NCBI RefSeq assembly: GCF_002128425.1
Contig: NZ_NESS01000002.1
Location: 62,001-126,000, forward strand
Reading direction: 5' to 3'
Source of the DNA: Gottfriedia acidiceleris
Lineage (GTDB): Bacteria > Bacillota > Bacilli > Bacillales > Bacillaceae_G
Length of the DNA: 64,000 bases
Shown: piece after piece, positions 9,311 through 17,910 of the stretch
How the letters are laid out: each line of letters begins with the position of its first letter
How positions within the stretch are numbered: position 1 is the first letter of the stretch
Program-made: the position numbers and the translations under genes
Notes under the pieces: generated by a model
Told to the model about the DNA's origin: nothing
Databases searched by the model: none
The model's input: only the letters and a program-made list of their open reading frames with translations

Positions 9311-9868
9311 ATGGAAAAGGTAACTGAAAACAAAGCAAAGCGCGGTCTTACATTAGTATACACTGGTGATGGAAAAGGAAAAACGACGGCAGCTCTTGGG
9401 CTCGCAGTTCGTGCCGCAGGCCGGGGAAAACAGGTGCTCATGATTCAATTTATTAAATCGCCTGAACGAACGTACGGGGAAAAAATTACGTTTGAAAAAT
9501 TAGGGATTGAAATCGTGCAGAAAGGAATCGGCTTTACATGGACGAAAACACCAGAGGAACATCGGGAAGCTCTAAAAACCGCTTGGTCTTTTACGAAAGA
9601 AAAGGTCCAATTTGGCGGCTATGATGTTGTCATTTTAGATGAGCTAAATAATGCTCTTGCGATTGATAAATTCCTGATAGACGATGTCCTTCCGTTAACA
9701 GAAGTAATTGAGTTGATTCAGCAGCGCCCTAAGGGGATGCATTTGGTGATTACCGGACGATCAGCCAAAGAGGAAATCATCGCTTGTGCGGATTTAGTAA
9801 CTGAAATGAGGCCCGTTAAGCATTATTATAACGAAGGAATTCCTGCCGTGAAGGGAATTGAGTTTTAA
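9311..9868 (+). CDS. cobO: Cob(I)yrinic acid a,c-diamide adenosyltransferase (CobO/BtuR type)
   Basis: The 185-residue protein transfers the adenosyl group from ATP to the cobalt of corrinoids. The ATP-binding loop GDGKGKTT at residues 19-26, MIQFIKSP, and the VVILDELNNAL Walker-B-like segment are typical of the CobO/BtuR/CobA(Salmonella) class. I use ATG 9311 with AGGAG eight bases upstream. A GTG at 9302 is in frame but overlaps that site. The stop overlaps the next start as TAATG. In B. megaterium btuR ends the operon; here the cluster continues. Confidence 0.9.
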   Translation: MEKVTENKAKRGLTLVYTGDGKGKTTAALGLAVRAAGRGKQVLMIQFIKSPERTYGEKITFEKLGIEIVQKGIGFTWTKTPEEHREALKTAWSFTKEKVQFGGYDVVILDELNNALAIDKFLIDDVLPLTEVIELIQQRPKGMHLVITGRSAKEEIIACADLVTEMRPVKHYYNEGIPAVKGIEF

Positions 9869-10971
9869 TGGTCTATATTGAAAAATTTGGACATGGTGGC
9901 GATTTACTGACAGCCCAACAATTGTTTGGAAAAGATTCATCGCAGCTGCTAGATTTCAGTGCGAATATCAATCCGCTCGGTCCACCTACTAGTGTAATTA
10001 AGTTGATAAAGGAGCAACTGGAGTCGATCGTTCATTATCCCGATCCCGCCCATCGTGTTCTCAAACAAAAGTTGGCGGAAAAACACTCTGTTTCACCAGA
10101 ACAGATTTTGATTGGAAATGGAGCAGCAGAGTGTATCGCCCTTGCGATTTTAGGCTTGCAGCCTGAAACAGTGGGAATCGTATATCCTTGCTTCTCGGAA
10201 TACGAACAGACTTCTAGAGCTTATGGTGCTACCATCAAGCCATTGGTTGGCAGGGAAGAAAATGATTTTAAGCCTGATCAATCGGAATTCCTTCAATTAA
10301 TAGCGAAAACCGATCTTGTATTTGTTGGACATCCCAACAATCCCACTGGTGTCACATATTCGAAGGAAGAACTTGTCGAGATGGCAGAACAGGCAAAGAG
10401 GACAAATACATATTTGATAATAGACGAGGCATTTATTGATTTTCTTCCAATTGAAACACGAATCACACTGCTTGGGGATTTGCAACGTTGGAAACAAGTA
10501 ATCCTGGTTCGCTCGATGACAAAGTTCTATGCGATCCCTGGTCTCCGGCTAGGATATATGGTGGCCGATCCAACCTTGATATTAAAGCTACAGGCGAAAC
10601 AAGTAACTTGGAGTGTCAACCAAATGGCCCTATTGGCAGGAGAAGCGGTCCTTAACGAAAAGGTATACGAGAAAGCAACGATTACCCTAATTCAGGAGCA
10701 AAGAAGCTATGCCAAACTAGCCATTGAAGAGAAGCTTGGGTGGAAGGTTTTCCCGGGACAAGCGAATTTTTTGTTAGTTAGGATAACAGCTGGCATCACA
10801 GCAGCTGAATTACAGTGGCGCATGGGTCATAAAGGAATCTTAATACGTTCCTGTAACATGTATCCGGGGCTAACGGATCAAGATTTTCGGATTGCGATTC
10901 GAACTGAAGAAGAAAATCAATGCTTGATTCAAGCCTTAATTGAAGTAAGCAAAGAGGTGAATCCATCATGA
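9868..10971 (+). CDS. cobD: L-threonine-O-3-phosphate decarboxylase (CobD/CobC type)
   Basis: This 367-residue fold-type-I PLP enzyme would make (R)-1-amino-2-propanol phosphate, the linker between the corrin ring and the nucleotide loop. It shows the N-terminal DFSANINPLGPP typical of CobD, the HPNNPTGV substrate loop, IIDEAFIDF, and the PLP lysine Lys219 in SMTKFYAIPG. Histidinol-phosphate aminotransferases are close relatives, but gene context and the DFSANINPLG start favour the cobalamin enzyme. It is coupled to cobO upstream (TAATG) and to the cobU remnant downstream (ATGA). Confidence 0.88.
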   Translation: MVYIEKFGHGGDLLTAQQLFGKDSSQLLDFSANINPLGPPTSVIKLIKEQLESIVHYPDPAHRVLKQKLAEKHSVSPEQILIGNGAAECIALAILGLQPETVGIVYPCFSEYEQTSRAYGATIKPLVGREENDFKPDQSEFLQLIAKTDLVFVGHPNNPTGVTYSKEELVEMAEQAKRTNTYLIIDEAFIDFLPIETRITLLGDLQRWKQVILVRSMTKFYAIPGLRLGYMVADPTLILKLQAKQVTWSVNQMALLAGEAVLNEKVYEKATITLIQEQRSYAKLAIEEKLGWKVFPGQANFLLVRITAGITAAELQWRMGHKGILIRSCNMYPGLTDQDFRIAIRTEEENQCLIQALIEVSKEVNPS

Positions 10972-11504
10972 CACTATCCTATGTTACTGGAGGAATTCGC
11001 TACGGAAAGAGTGAATTTGCGAAAACGCTTGGCATTCAGTCATGAAGGCCGAGTCCTTGATGTTGCGTTTGGAGTTCAATCCGATCAAGAAATGGAAAAA
11101 AGAATAGATAGCCATAAGAAGCGGCGTCCAGTTGAATGGGGCGAATTAGAAGAGCCGAACGAACTCACTTCCGTTCAAACGGTCTATCAAGACTACGATG
11201 TTATTTTAGTTGATTGTATTTCTTCGTGGCTGTCCAATCATTGCATGTGGTTAACAGATCAGGAACTGAAGGAAGAAAGCAAGAAAACCAGTTTAATAAA
11301 GGAAGTGCAACTTTGGATTAAGGTGATACAAGAAAATCATCAGCATGTGATAGTCTTTCTAATGAGGTAGGTCTAGGTGGTGTCTCCTTATCGCCGTTAG
11401 GGCGTTTTTTTCAGGATGTTCTAGGAAAAATCAATTAATTATTGGCAGCCGAAGCAGATGAAGCTTACACCGTATTTTCCGGTCTACCACTAAGGTTGAA
11501 ATAA
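10968..11504 (+). pseudogene. cobU: cobU remnant (adenosylcobinamide kinase/guanylyltransferase), multiply disrupted
   Basis: The start codon overlaps the decarboxylase stop, and the first frame reads MTLSYVTGGIRYGKSEFAK, a CobU nucleotide-binding start, before a TGA near 11045. A second frame continues with VQSDQEMEKRIDSHKKRRP and then DVILVDCISSWLSNH, both CobU-like, and stops at 11368-11370. A third frame resumes with SNEVGLGGVSLSPLGRFF, then TAA where a glutamine codon is expected (N-Q-LLAAEADE context), and ends LRLK-TAA. At least two frameshifts and one nonsense codon are therefore present. CobU makes GDP-cobinamide; this copy cannot. The open 129-residue frame inside it is only the middle of the gene. 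Confidence 0.88.
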
Positions 11505-11660
11505 TGAAGGCGTTCCTAGTTAGCCCTGATGTTACTCACTAGCATTCTCGTTTTGAAAATAGAGGTTTCAAAAATCGATTTGAAAAAAAGTGCTGTTTAT
11601 TTTCCATTAATCGGATTGTTAATTGGATACCTTGTTATGAGGCCACATGTGAAGCAGTAA
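11504..11660 (+). pseudogene. cobS: cobS remnant (adenosylcobinamide-GDP ribazoletransferase), mostly deleted
   Basis: An ATG overlapping the last cobU stop starts MKAFLVSPDVTH then hits TAG. A later frame reads EVSKIDLKKSAVYFPLIGLL followed by IGYLV, which matches the N-terminal region of CobS membrane proteins, and stops at 11658-11660. CobS is normally about 250 residues, so only some 50 codons of its front remain and the rest is deleted; the cbiB start follows 25 bases later. Order (cobU, cobS) and the overlap style support the identification. CobS joins alpha-ribazole to GDP-cobinamide, the final assembly step. Confidence 0.75.
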
Positions 11661-11685
11661 GGAATCAGGAGGGCTGAAGAATTCG

Positions 11686-12654
11686 ATGTTAGTTCATGCC
11701 ATTTATATTGTAATTGCTTATCTTATTGATCGAATCATTGGTGACCCCAAAAAGCTGTTACATCCGGTGGTCATCATTGGAAAGTCTATTAGTTGTTTGG
11801 AAAAAGCGATTCGTTTTTTCACCGTAAAGGAAAAGTATTTAAAACTAGCAGGACTCTTATTTCCTATTTTGATTGCTGGTGGCAGTTATTTAACCGTTGC
11901 CTTGCTGCTTTACGGCCTCAATCAGTTGAATCATGTTATTGCCGTCATTACGGAAATCTGGTTAATTTCTACGACCATTGCGACAAAAGGTTTGGCTGAT
12001 GCAGGGTTGGAAGTATTCCGACACTTAAAAAAACAGGATATAAGGGCTGCACGAAAAAGTCTGGGAATGATTGTCGGAAGAGATACAGAAAACCTTGAGG
12101 AAAGTGAAATTTCGCGGGGGGCAGTGGAAACCGTAGCCGAAAACATTGTCGATGCCATTATATCACCGTTATGCTTTGCCCTTATCGGGGGTGCCTCGCT
12201 TGCAATGTTGTACCGAGCGGTTAATACGTTAGATTCGATGGTAGGATATAAGAATGAAAAATACAAAAACCTAGGCTGGGCCTCGGCCCGATTAGATGAT
12301 CTATTAAACTATTTGCCTGCTAGGTTAACGTTTGGAATGATGCTGCTTGCTTGTTCGATTAAACGTCTAGATGTATTAGGCGCCTGGAAAATGATGAAAC
12401 GCGATGCTAAACTTCATCCGAGTCCAAATAGCGGTTACCCAGAGGCGACAATCGCAGGAGCGCTTCAGATACAACTTGGAGGAACGAATTATTATTTCGG
12501 AAAAGTCTCTGAACGGGCAAAAATGGGTGAACCATTACGGAAGATCAAAGCAGATGATATTTTACTTACAGTAACGGTTATGAAAACTACCTCCATTATT
12601 TGTGTCGTGTTATTTATGGTACTTTCGATATTAGTGGAGCTAAGCATGAAGTAG
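11686..12654 (+). CDS. cbiB: Adenosylcobinamide-phosphate synthase (CbiB)
   Basis: This 322-residue membrane protein attaches aminopropanol phosphate to adenosylcobyric acid. Diagnostic motifs are IDRIIGDPKKLLHPVV near residue 15, VGRDTENLEESEISRGAVET around residue 130, and NTLDSMVGYKNEKYKNLGWA. Four to five hydrophobic segments are visible. It follows the cobS remnant, as cbiB often follows cobU/cobS. The frame is intact and of normal length, in contrast to its two upstream neighbours. A GGAGGGCTGAAGA segment precedes the ATG. Confidence 0.92.
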   Translation: MLVHAIYIVIAYLIDRIIGDPKKLLHPVVIIGKSISCLEKAIRFFTVKEKYLKLAGLLFPILIAGGSYLTVALLLYGLNQLNHVIAVITEIWLISTTIATKGLADAGLEVFRHLKKQDIRAARKSLGMIVGRDTENLEESEISRGAVETVAENIVDAIISPLCFALIGGASLAMLYRAVNTLDSMVGYKNEKYKNLGWASARLDDLLNYLPARLTFGMMLLACSIKRLDVLGAWKMMKRDAKLHPSPNSGYPEATIAGALQIQLGGTNYYFGKVSERAKMGEPLRKIKADDILLTVTVMKTTSIICVVLFMVLSILVELSMK

Positions 12655-12672
12655 GGGATAGGAGCCTGACCA

Positions 12673-13536
12673 ATGAAACTAGGAAGAGGAAGCTGCAATG
12701 GCACATTTGGAGAATTGGTCCAAGGTGTCATGGAAGAGCGTCCGTTTTTAATCACATTGCCCATCCGGAGTTTACGAAGTGAGGCTAGATTTGTTCCAGA
12801 CAAAGCCGTTTCCCAGATAAGGGTCGTAAATTCCAAAATGAAAGCGAAGAAAGCGGGGGAAACGTTACTCCAACTTTTTGGAATAAGAGGAGGCGGGTAT
12901 CTCGATATACATTCCAATATCCCTGCCGGCAAGGGGATGGCTAGTAGTTCGGCGGATATTGTTGCTTCATTAAGAGCAATTGCTGACAGCTATAGTATTA
13001 CTCTCACAAATGAAATAATCTCGATGATTGCCGCAAAAGTGGAACCTACCGATGGGGTAATGTATGAGGAAGTCGTGGTCTATGAATATATTCACGGTCA
13101 GCTGATTGCAAGCTTTGGAACCTTACCCCCATTCATCATCGTTGGTATCGATCTTGGGGGTGAAATCAACACAATAGAATTTAATGAAGTTCCGAAAGTA
13201 TACAGCCAGGACGATCAACAGCAATTTATTAAAGCTTTTGATCTCGCTGCAAAAGGGTTTAAGGAAAAAAATATAACTTATATTGGGGAGGCAGCAACCG
13301 TCAGTGCACGGGTGAATCAAAAAATATTGCCAAAACCTGTTTTTCCTCTATTAGATCAGTTGGCCGATCGCTATCATGGCGGAATCGTTGTCGCCCACAG
13401 TGGAACCGTTGCGGGTATTTTACTAGATGGAAATCTTTCAAACAGTGAAATGGTGGTTTCACACTTAATTAAGGAAATGTCACTCGCTTACAAGGGTGTA
13501 CCTATAAATTTATTTCATTATGAAAGCAAGGAATAG
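12673..13536 (+). CDS. pduX: GHMP-family L-threonine kinase (PduX-like)
   Basis: The 287-residue protein has the GHMP kinase glycine/serine loop PAGKGMASSSAD at residues 84-95 and an N-terminal GSCNGTFGELVQG that resembles PduX. PduX phosphorylates L-threonine, giving the substrate of the decarboxylase encoded upstream, so kinase, decarboxylase and CbiB form a complete linker branch here. It sits 18 bases after cbiB with an AGGAG-like site. Other GHMP kinases (homoserine, mevalonate) are possible on motif alone, but the context is strongly in favour of a threonine kinase. Confidence 0.82.
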   Translation: MKLGRGSCNGTFGELVQGVMEERPFLITLPIRSLRSEARFVPDKAVSQIRVVNSKMKAKKAGETLLQLFGIRGGGYLDIHSNIPAGKGMASSSADIVASLRAIADSYSITLTNEIISMIAAKVEPTDGVMYEEVVVYEYIHGQLIASFGTLPPFIIVGIDLGGEINTIEFNEVPKVYSQDDQQQFIKAFDLAAKGFKEKNITYIGEAATVSARVNQKILPKPVFPLLDQLADRYHGGIVVAHSGTVAGILLDGNLSNSEMVVSHLIKEMSLAYKGVPINLFHYESKE

Positions 13537-13749
13537 ATAATAATTTGAATAATACACAAAGTTTGATTTCAAAATGGGGGTAACGTGTTTAGTCAAGAGG
13601 CTTGTATTAAAGGGTCATCTTTATACTTGGGGTGGTAATTACAGACACCCTAGTTTGTCGACTATTTGCATCTCCTCAAAAATCCTCAATCTGTCAGTTA
13701 GGATTGATTTTTTATGTTGCAACTGTTTAATATAGGGAGGAATTTTTAA
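13537..13749 (+). terminator. Intergenic leader with intrinsic terminator before the metal transporter
   Basis: Between pduX and the transporter gene there are about 210 bases without an ORF. A hairpin with arms AATCCT (13681-13686) and AGGATT (13700-13705) followed by a T-rich run to 13713 looks like an intrinsic terminator, placed about 35 bases before the transporter start. It could end the cob transcript or act as an attenuator for the transporter. I looked for a cobalamin riboswitch B12-box and did not find one. Confidence 0.5.
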
Positions 13750-14550
13750 ATGGAAACTGTATCATTGTTTTTACTTGTTTTTGTATTGGGGCTTCGGCAT
13801 GGGTTGGATGCTGATCATCTTGCCTTTATTGACGGACAAACCCGTTATAATTGGAGAATGGGCAGTTCGTTTGCACGTTGGGTGGGAACATTATTTTCAT
13901 TGGGTCATGGAGGAATGGTAGCATTAACAGCAGGTATTTTAGGTATGGTGATAGAGAATTTTTCATTCCCAGCTTATTTTGATAATATTGCATCATGGGT
14001 GTCGATATCTTCTTTATTCCTTATTGGAACATTAAATACATATAATCTTTTACGGACTAGAAACAATCAAGAAGAGTTTCAACTTAGCGGATTAAAGGGA
14101 AAATTTATTCCAAAAATTGCGAAGGGGACTACAAATCCTTTTCTGATTATTTTAGTAGGGGCTTTGTTTGCCTTGGCTGCCGAGACAGTAAGTCAAACCG
14201 CGGTTTGGTCTTTGGCGGTAGGAAATGCAAGTCAATATACCCCTTTATTTTTAGGGCTAGTTTTTATGTTTGGGATGATGATTACGGATACAATTGATTC
14301 GATGATTGTCTATAAAATGGTAAACCAGTCCAGCAAAATCGGTCAAGCTGCGTCAAGACTAATGGGCTGGGTGATTGTCGTCTTGGCATACGGGGTTTCC
14401 TTCTATCTTGCATTTACATTTTTTAACCCTTGGGCAGAACTAGATTTCGAAATCGTTGGAGTCATTCTTTTCATTTTCTTAGTCGCATCATTTATCTTTA
14501 TAACCGTTTACTCCAAAAAACAGAATCACGAAATAAATACTACGAATTAA
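13750..14550 (+). CDS. NiCoT-family nickel/cobalt transporter
   Basis: The 266-residue protein has many hydrophobic segments and the NiCoT signature HX4DH seen as RHGLDADH at residues 16-23. A second conserved acidic patch, FALAAETVSQTA, and MFGMMITDTID match the same family (HoxN/NixA/NhlF). It probably imports cobalt for the corrin pathway, given its place at the end of the cobalamin cluster. It is shorter than typical NiCoT proteins of about 330-350 residues. Base composition is lower in GC than the cbi genes. GGGAGG precedes the ATG. Confidence 0.85.
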   Translation: METVSLFLLVFVLGLRHGLDADHLAFIDGQTRYNWRMGSSFARWVGTLFSLGHGGMVALTAGILGMVIENFSFPAYFDNIASWVSISSLFLIGTLNTYNLLRTRNNQEEFQLSGLKGKFIPKIAKGTTNPFLIILVGALFALAAETVSQTAVWSLAVGNASQYTPLFLGLVFMFGMMITDTIDSMIVYKMVNQSSKIGQAASRLMGWVIVVLAYGVSFYLAFTFFNPWAELDFEIVGVILFIFLVASFIFITVYSKKQNHEINTTN

Positions 14551-14556
14551 TTAGAT

Positions 14557-14592
14557 GAGTTCTGACAATATTTTTAGTGTCAGAGCTCTTTT
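14557..14592 (+). terminator. Intrinsic terminator after the NiCoT gene
   Basis: Arms GAGTTCTGACA and TGTCAGAGCTC pair over 11 positions with one G-U wobble, enclose a 10-base loop and are followed by TTTT. It lies 6 bases after the transporter stop and marks the right end of the cobalamin cluster transcript. Confidence 0.85.
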
Positions 14593-14593
14593 G

Positions 14594-14689
14594 TAAGGGT
14601 GACAAAACGATATTAACTCTTTTAAAATCCCTTAAGGTCCTCGTGCTATCGGTCTGTGTTCTATCCTTACAAGAGGCTTTGTCCCCTTA
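14594..14689. repeat. Long-range inverted repeat of unknown function
   Basis: TAAGGGTGACAAA at 14594-14606 pairs with TTTGTCCCCTTA at 14678-14689 over 12 bases with a single bulged T. The 70-odd enclosed bases contain smaller complementary stretches (ACTCTT with AAGAGG). The structure overlaps the end of the preceding terminator region and has no ORF. It may be a structured RNA or the end of a vanished mobile element; I cannot assign it. Confidence 0.5.
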
Positions 14690-14691
14690 TA

Positions 14692-14707
14692 AAGAATGTA
14701 CATTCTT
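14692..14707. repeat. Perfect 16-bp palindrome
   Basis: AAGAATGTACATTCTT is a perfect 16-base dyad three bases after the long inverted repeat. It could be a protein-binding operator or a recombination-related sequence. No gene start lies within 190 bases on either strand. Confidence 0.6.
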
Positions 14708-14883
14708 CCTTACAATCTTTACTCTTAATATTTTAGTTTGTCTATTAAAATAAAGTGGTCTTATTTTATTTATTAACAAGTAAATAGATTTTTAAATAGT
14801 GACTTTATTCAATAAATCACATGAGAAATTGAAATTAATAAATAGATTGATCCTAAAAATATATTAAGGGTTTTGTTTATTAA

Positions 14884-15063
<180 letters not shown>

Positions 15064-15286
15064 TGCAATTTATTGTAAGATGAGATACATTGAATAGAAT
15101 ATCAGACTGCTACGATCAATTGCATTCTTCCTTGAATAGCCTGCCTGCGGTGCTTATAACAATCTTAGATAACGGCGCTTTCTCATCAGACTTCGCGCAT
15201 AGAAAGACATATTACAATCTGTCTGATTATCAAAGCTATGGATCTAACAATGAATAGATAATATTTAAATAAAGGAGAGGTTACTA

Positions 15287-15526
15287 ATGGTTACTAAAAA
15301 AACTTTAGATAGAATAAATGAATTATCAAAAAAGTCAAAAGAAGTAGGATTAAGTCCTGAAGAGAAAATTGAACAAGATCAATTAAGAAAAGAATATTTA
15401 GCAGATTTCCGTTCTCGTATGATGGACGAATTAACTTCACTTAAAATTGTCGATGAAAAAGGGAATGATATTACACCTGCAAAGTTAAAATATGAAAAAG
15501 CAATGCGTAAAAGAAACTTACATTAA
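15287..15526 (+). CDS. ynzC: Small UPF0291 protein YnzC
   Basis: The 79-residue charged, helical protein matches YnzC (DUF896): an N-terminal ELSKKSKEVGLSPEEK and the conserved RKEYLADFRSR motif. Its function is not established; in B. subtilis it lies in the lexA-yneA-yneB-ynzC SOS neighbourhood just before tkt. It has a strong AAAGGAGAGG site before the ATG. The 220 bases upstream, between the yneB fragment and this gene, contain a GC-richer stretch without an assigned feature. Confidence 0.93.
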   Translation: MVTKKTLDRINELSKKSKEVGLSPEEKIEQDQLRKEYLADFRSRMMDELTSLKIVDEKGNDITPAKLKYEKAMRKRNLH

Positions 15527-15574
15527 AATAATTTTGACTATATAAAATTTCATATTTTGTAAATAATAACAAAT

Positions 15575-15604
15575 AAAAGCAGAAGAAAATTCTGCTTTTT
15601 TCTA
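15575..15604 (+). terminator. Intrinsic terminator after ynzC
   Basis: Arms AAAAGCAGAA and TTCTGCTTTT with a 5-base loop and a T run form a clear terminator between ynzC and tkt. Confidence 0.9.
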
Positions 15605-15651
15605 TTTCTTGGAAAGAATTTGTTAAAAATGTCAAAACTAATTGTTAGTTA

Positions 15652-15680
15652 TTGTAATAAATCGTGGTAAATTATATGAT
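15652..15680 (+). promoter_or_regulatory. Probable sigma-A promoter of tkt
   Basis: TTGTAA at 15652-15657 and TATGAT at 15675-15680 are separated by 17 bases, about 35 bases upstream of the tkt start. This is an ordinary vegetative promoter by consensus. Confidence 0.6.
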
Positions 15681-15713
15681 AATACTTGTGAATAAGCTAA
15701 AGGAGCGAAAATT

Positions 15714-17717
15714 ATGTCTAATAATATTGAACAATTAGCAATTAATACGATTCGTACGTTATCAATTGATGCAATCGAGAAATCAAATTCTGGCCATCCA
15801 GGAATGCCAATGGGTGCTGCACCGATGGCATATGCATTGTTTGCAAAATTTATGAATCATAACCCAAAAAATTCAAAATGGTTTAACAGAGATCGATTTG
15901 TGTTATCAGCAGGCCATGGTTCAATGTTACTATATAGCATGCTACATTTATCAGGCTACGAAGTTTCGATTGAAGATATTAAAAACTTCCGTCAATGGGG
16001 AAGCAACACTCCAGGACATCCTGAATATGGACATACACACGGTGTTGAAGCTACAACAGGTCCATTAGGACAAGGTATTGCGATGGCTGTTGGAATGGCT
16101 TTAGCAGAGCGTCATTTAGCAGGTACATATAATAAAGAAGATTTAAATGTAGTTGACCACTTTACATACTCAATTTGTGGTGATGGAGATTTAATGGAAG
16201 GTGTTTCTGCAGAGGCAGCTTCATTAGCAGGACATTTACAATTAGGTCGCTTAGTAGTTCTTTATGATTCAAATGATATTTCATTAGACGGAGAATTAAA
16301 TCGTTCATTCTCTGAAAGCGTGGAAGACCGCTTTAAAGCTTATGGATGGCAAGTTATTCGAGTTGAAGATGGTAATAACTTAGATGAAATTACTGCAGCG
16401 ATCCAAAAAGCTCAAGAAGAATTATCAAAACCAACTTTAATCGAAGTGAAAACAACAATCGGTTACGGTTCTCCGAATAAATCAGGTAAATCGAAATCAC
16501 ACGGTGAGCCATTAGGTAAGGAAGAAACAATTTTAACGAAACAAGCGTATGCTTGGGGTTATGAAAATGCATTCCACGTTCCAGAGGAAGTGTATGCACA
16601 TTTTAATAAAGTAATTGTAGAAGCTGGTGCAAAGAAAGAAGCAGAATGGCATGCTACATTTGCAAAATACGAAGAAAAATATCCTGAATTAGCAGCTCAA
16701 TTAAAAAATGCGATTGAAGGTAAAATTACAGTTGATTTAGAAACAGCATTACCTAAATATGAAGTAGGTAAAAAAATTGCGACGCGTTCATCTTCAGGTG
16801 AAGCAATTAACGCTATTGCAAACGTATTACCTAGCTTCTTTGGTGGATCTGCTGACTTAGCTGGGTCTAATAAAACGTATATGAATGGTAAAGGTGACTT
16901 TACTAGAGAAAGCTACGATGGACGTAATATTTGGTTCGGTGTACGTGAATTTGCTATGGGTGCAGCATTAAATGGTATGGCTCTACATGGTGGTGTACAT
17001 GCGTTTGGTGCGACATTCTTTGTTTTCTCTGATTACTTAAAACCAGCAATTCGATTAGCTGCTTTAATGAATTTACCTGTTACTTATGTATTTACACATG
17101 ATAGTATCGCAGTTGGTGAAGACGGACCTACACATGAACCGGTTGAGCAACTAGCAGCATTCAGATCAATGCCTAATCTTAATGTAATTCGTCCAGCAGA
17201 CGGAAACGAAAGCTCAGCAGCATGGAAAGTAGCTGTAGAGGCTAAAGACGCACCTACAATGCTAGTATTGTCTCGTCAAGATTTACCAACTTTAGAGGGG
17301 ACTACTACTGATATTTATAATAAAGTGTCAAAAGGTGCTTATGTGATTTCAGCTGCGAAACAAGATAAAATCGATGTTGTATTAATTGCAGCAGGTAGTG
17401 AAGTACAATTAGCAGTTGGAGCACAAGAAAAATTAGCTGCAGAAGGAATCTCTGCATCTGTTGTTTCAATGCCTTCAATGGACTTATTTGAAAAGCAATC
17501 TGAAGAATATAAACAATCAGTATTACCAAAAGAGGTTACAAAACGTGTAGCGGTAGAAATGGGTTCATCATTCGGTTGGCATAAATATGTAGGTTTCGAA
17601 GGTGAAGTAATTTCAATCGATACATTCGGTGCATCTGCTCCAGGTAACTTATTAATGGAGAAATTCGGATTTACTGTTGATCACGTAGTTTCAGCAGCAA
17701 AAAAAGTATTACAATAA
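15714..17717 (+). CDS. tkt: Transketolase
   Basis: The 667-residue thiamine-diphosphate enzyme moves two-carbon units between sugar phosphates in the pentose phosphate pathway. The thiamine-binding motif is seen as [14 protein letters not shown] around residue 154, with N-terminal [14 protein letters not shown] and [13 protein letters not shown]. The central domain has [15 protein letters not shown] and the C-terminal domain [11 protein letters not shown]. Length is standard. AAGGAGCG precedes the ATG. It anchors the yne neighbourhood that continues to parC. Confidence 0.97.
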   Translation: MSNNIEQLAINTIRTLSIDAIEKSNSGHPGMPMGAAPMAYALFAKFMNHNPKNSKWFNRDRFVLSAGHGSMLLYSMLHLSGYEVSIEDIKNFRQWGSNTPGHPEYGHTHGVEATTGPLGQGIAMAVGMALAERHLAGTYNKEDLNVVDHFTYSICGDGDLMEGVSAEAASLAGHLQLGRLVVLYDSNDISLDGELNRSFSESVEDRFKAYGWQVIRVEDGNNLDEITAAIQKAQEELSKPTLIEVKTTIGYGSPNKSGKSKSHGEPLGKEETILTKQAYAWGYENAFHVPEEVYAHFNKVIVEAGAKKEAEWHATFAKYEEKYPELAAQLKNAIEGKITVDLETALPKYEVGKKIATRSSSGEAINAIANVLPSFFGGSADLAGSNKTYMNGKGDFTRESYDGRNIWFGVREFAMGAALNGMALHGGVHAFGATFFVFSDYLKPAIRLAALMNLPVTYVFTHDSIAVGEDGPTHEPVEQLAAFRSMPNLNVIRPADGNESSAAWKVAVEAKDAPTMLVLSRQDLPTLEGTTTDIYNKVSKGAYVISAAKQDKIDVVLIAAGSEVQLAVGAQEKLAAEGISASVVSMPSMDLFEKQSEEYKQSVLPKEVTKRVAVEMGSSFGWHKYVGFEGEVISIDTFGASAPGNLLMEKFGFTVDHVVSAAKKVLQ

Positions 17718-17728
17718 AAGGTAAAGAT

Positions 17729-17784
17729 GGGAAATGTAGGGAAAGAATTTAAATTCTTTTCCTACATTTCCTAAACCTTTTTTC
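17729..17784 (+). terminator. Long-stem terminator after tkt
   Basis: GGAAATGTAGG pairs with CCTACATTTCC (17761-17771), continued inward by AAAGAATTTAAATTCTTT, giving a stem of about 18 pairs. A T run follows a few bases later at 17778-17784. Confidence 0.8.
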
Positions 17785-17808
17785 AATATAATGCTTTATT
17801 AAAGATTT

Positions 17809-17815
17809 TTCGACA
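17809..17815 (-). promoter_or_regulatory. Spo0A box upstream of sirA
   Basis: The minus strand reads TTTTGTCGAAAAATC here, containing the 0A-box core TGTCGAA in an ideal flanking context. It lies about 95 bases before sirA and upstream of a TATAAT at 17870-17875. In B. subtilis sirA is switched on by phosphorylated Spo0A, so this site fits activation of the gene. Confidence 0.7.
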
Positions 17816-17910
17816 AAACTAGTTGATTTTCACTTCTTTAAAATGACAAATATTTTGTATAGAATTATATATAATCTTCCATACAGATAGTTGTTGGGAG
17901 TGGACAAGAT

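Noticed and set aside
10981-11370. 129-residue ORF as an independent gene
   Set aside because: It is the middle segment of the disrupted cobU; its start codon lies in the wrong phase relative to the true gene start.
13537-13749. Cobalamin riboswitch before the NiCoT gene
   Set aside because: No B12-box (GCCAGGAGACCTGCC-like) sequence is present; only a simple terminator is visible.
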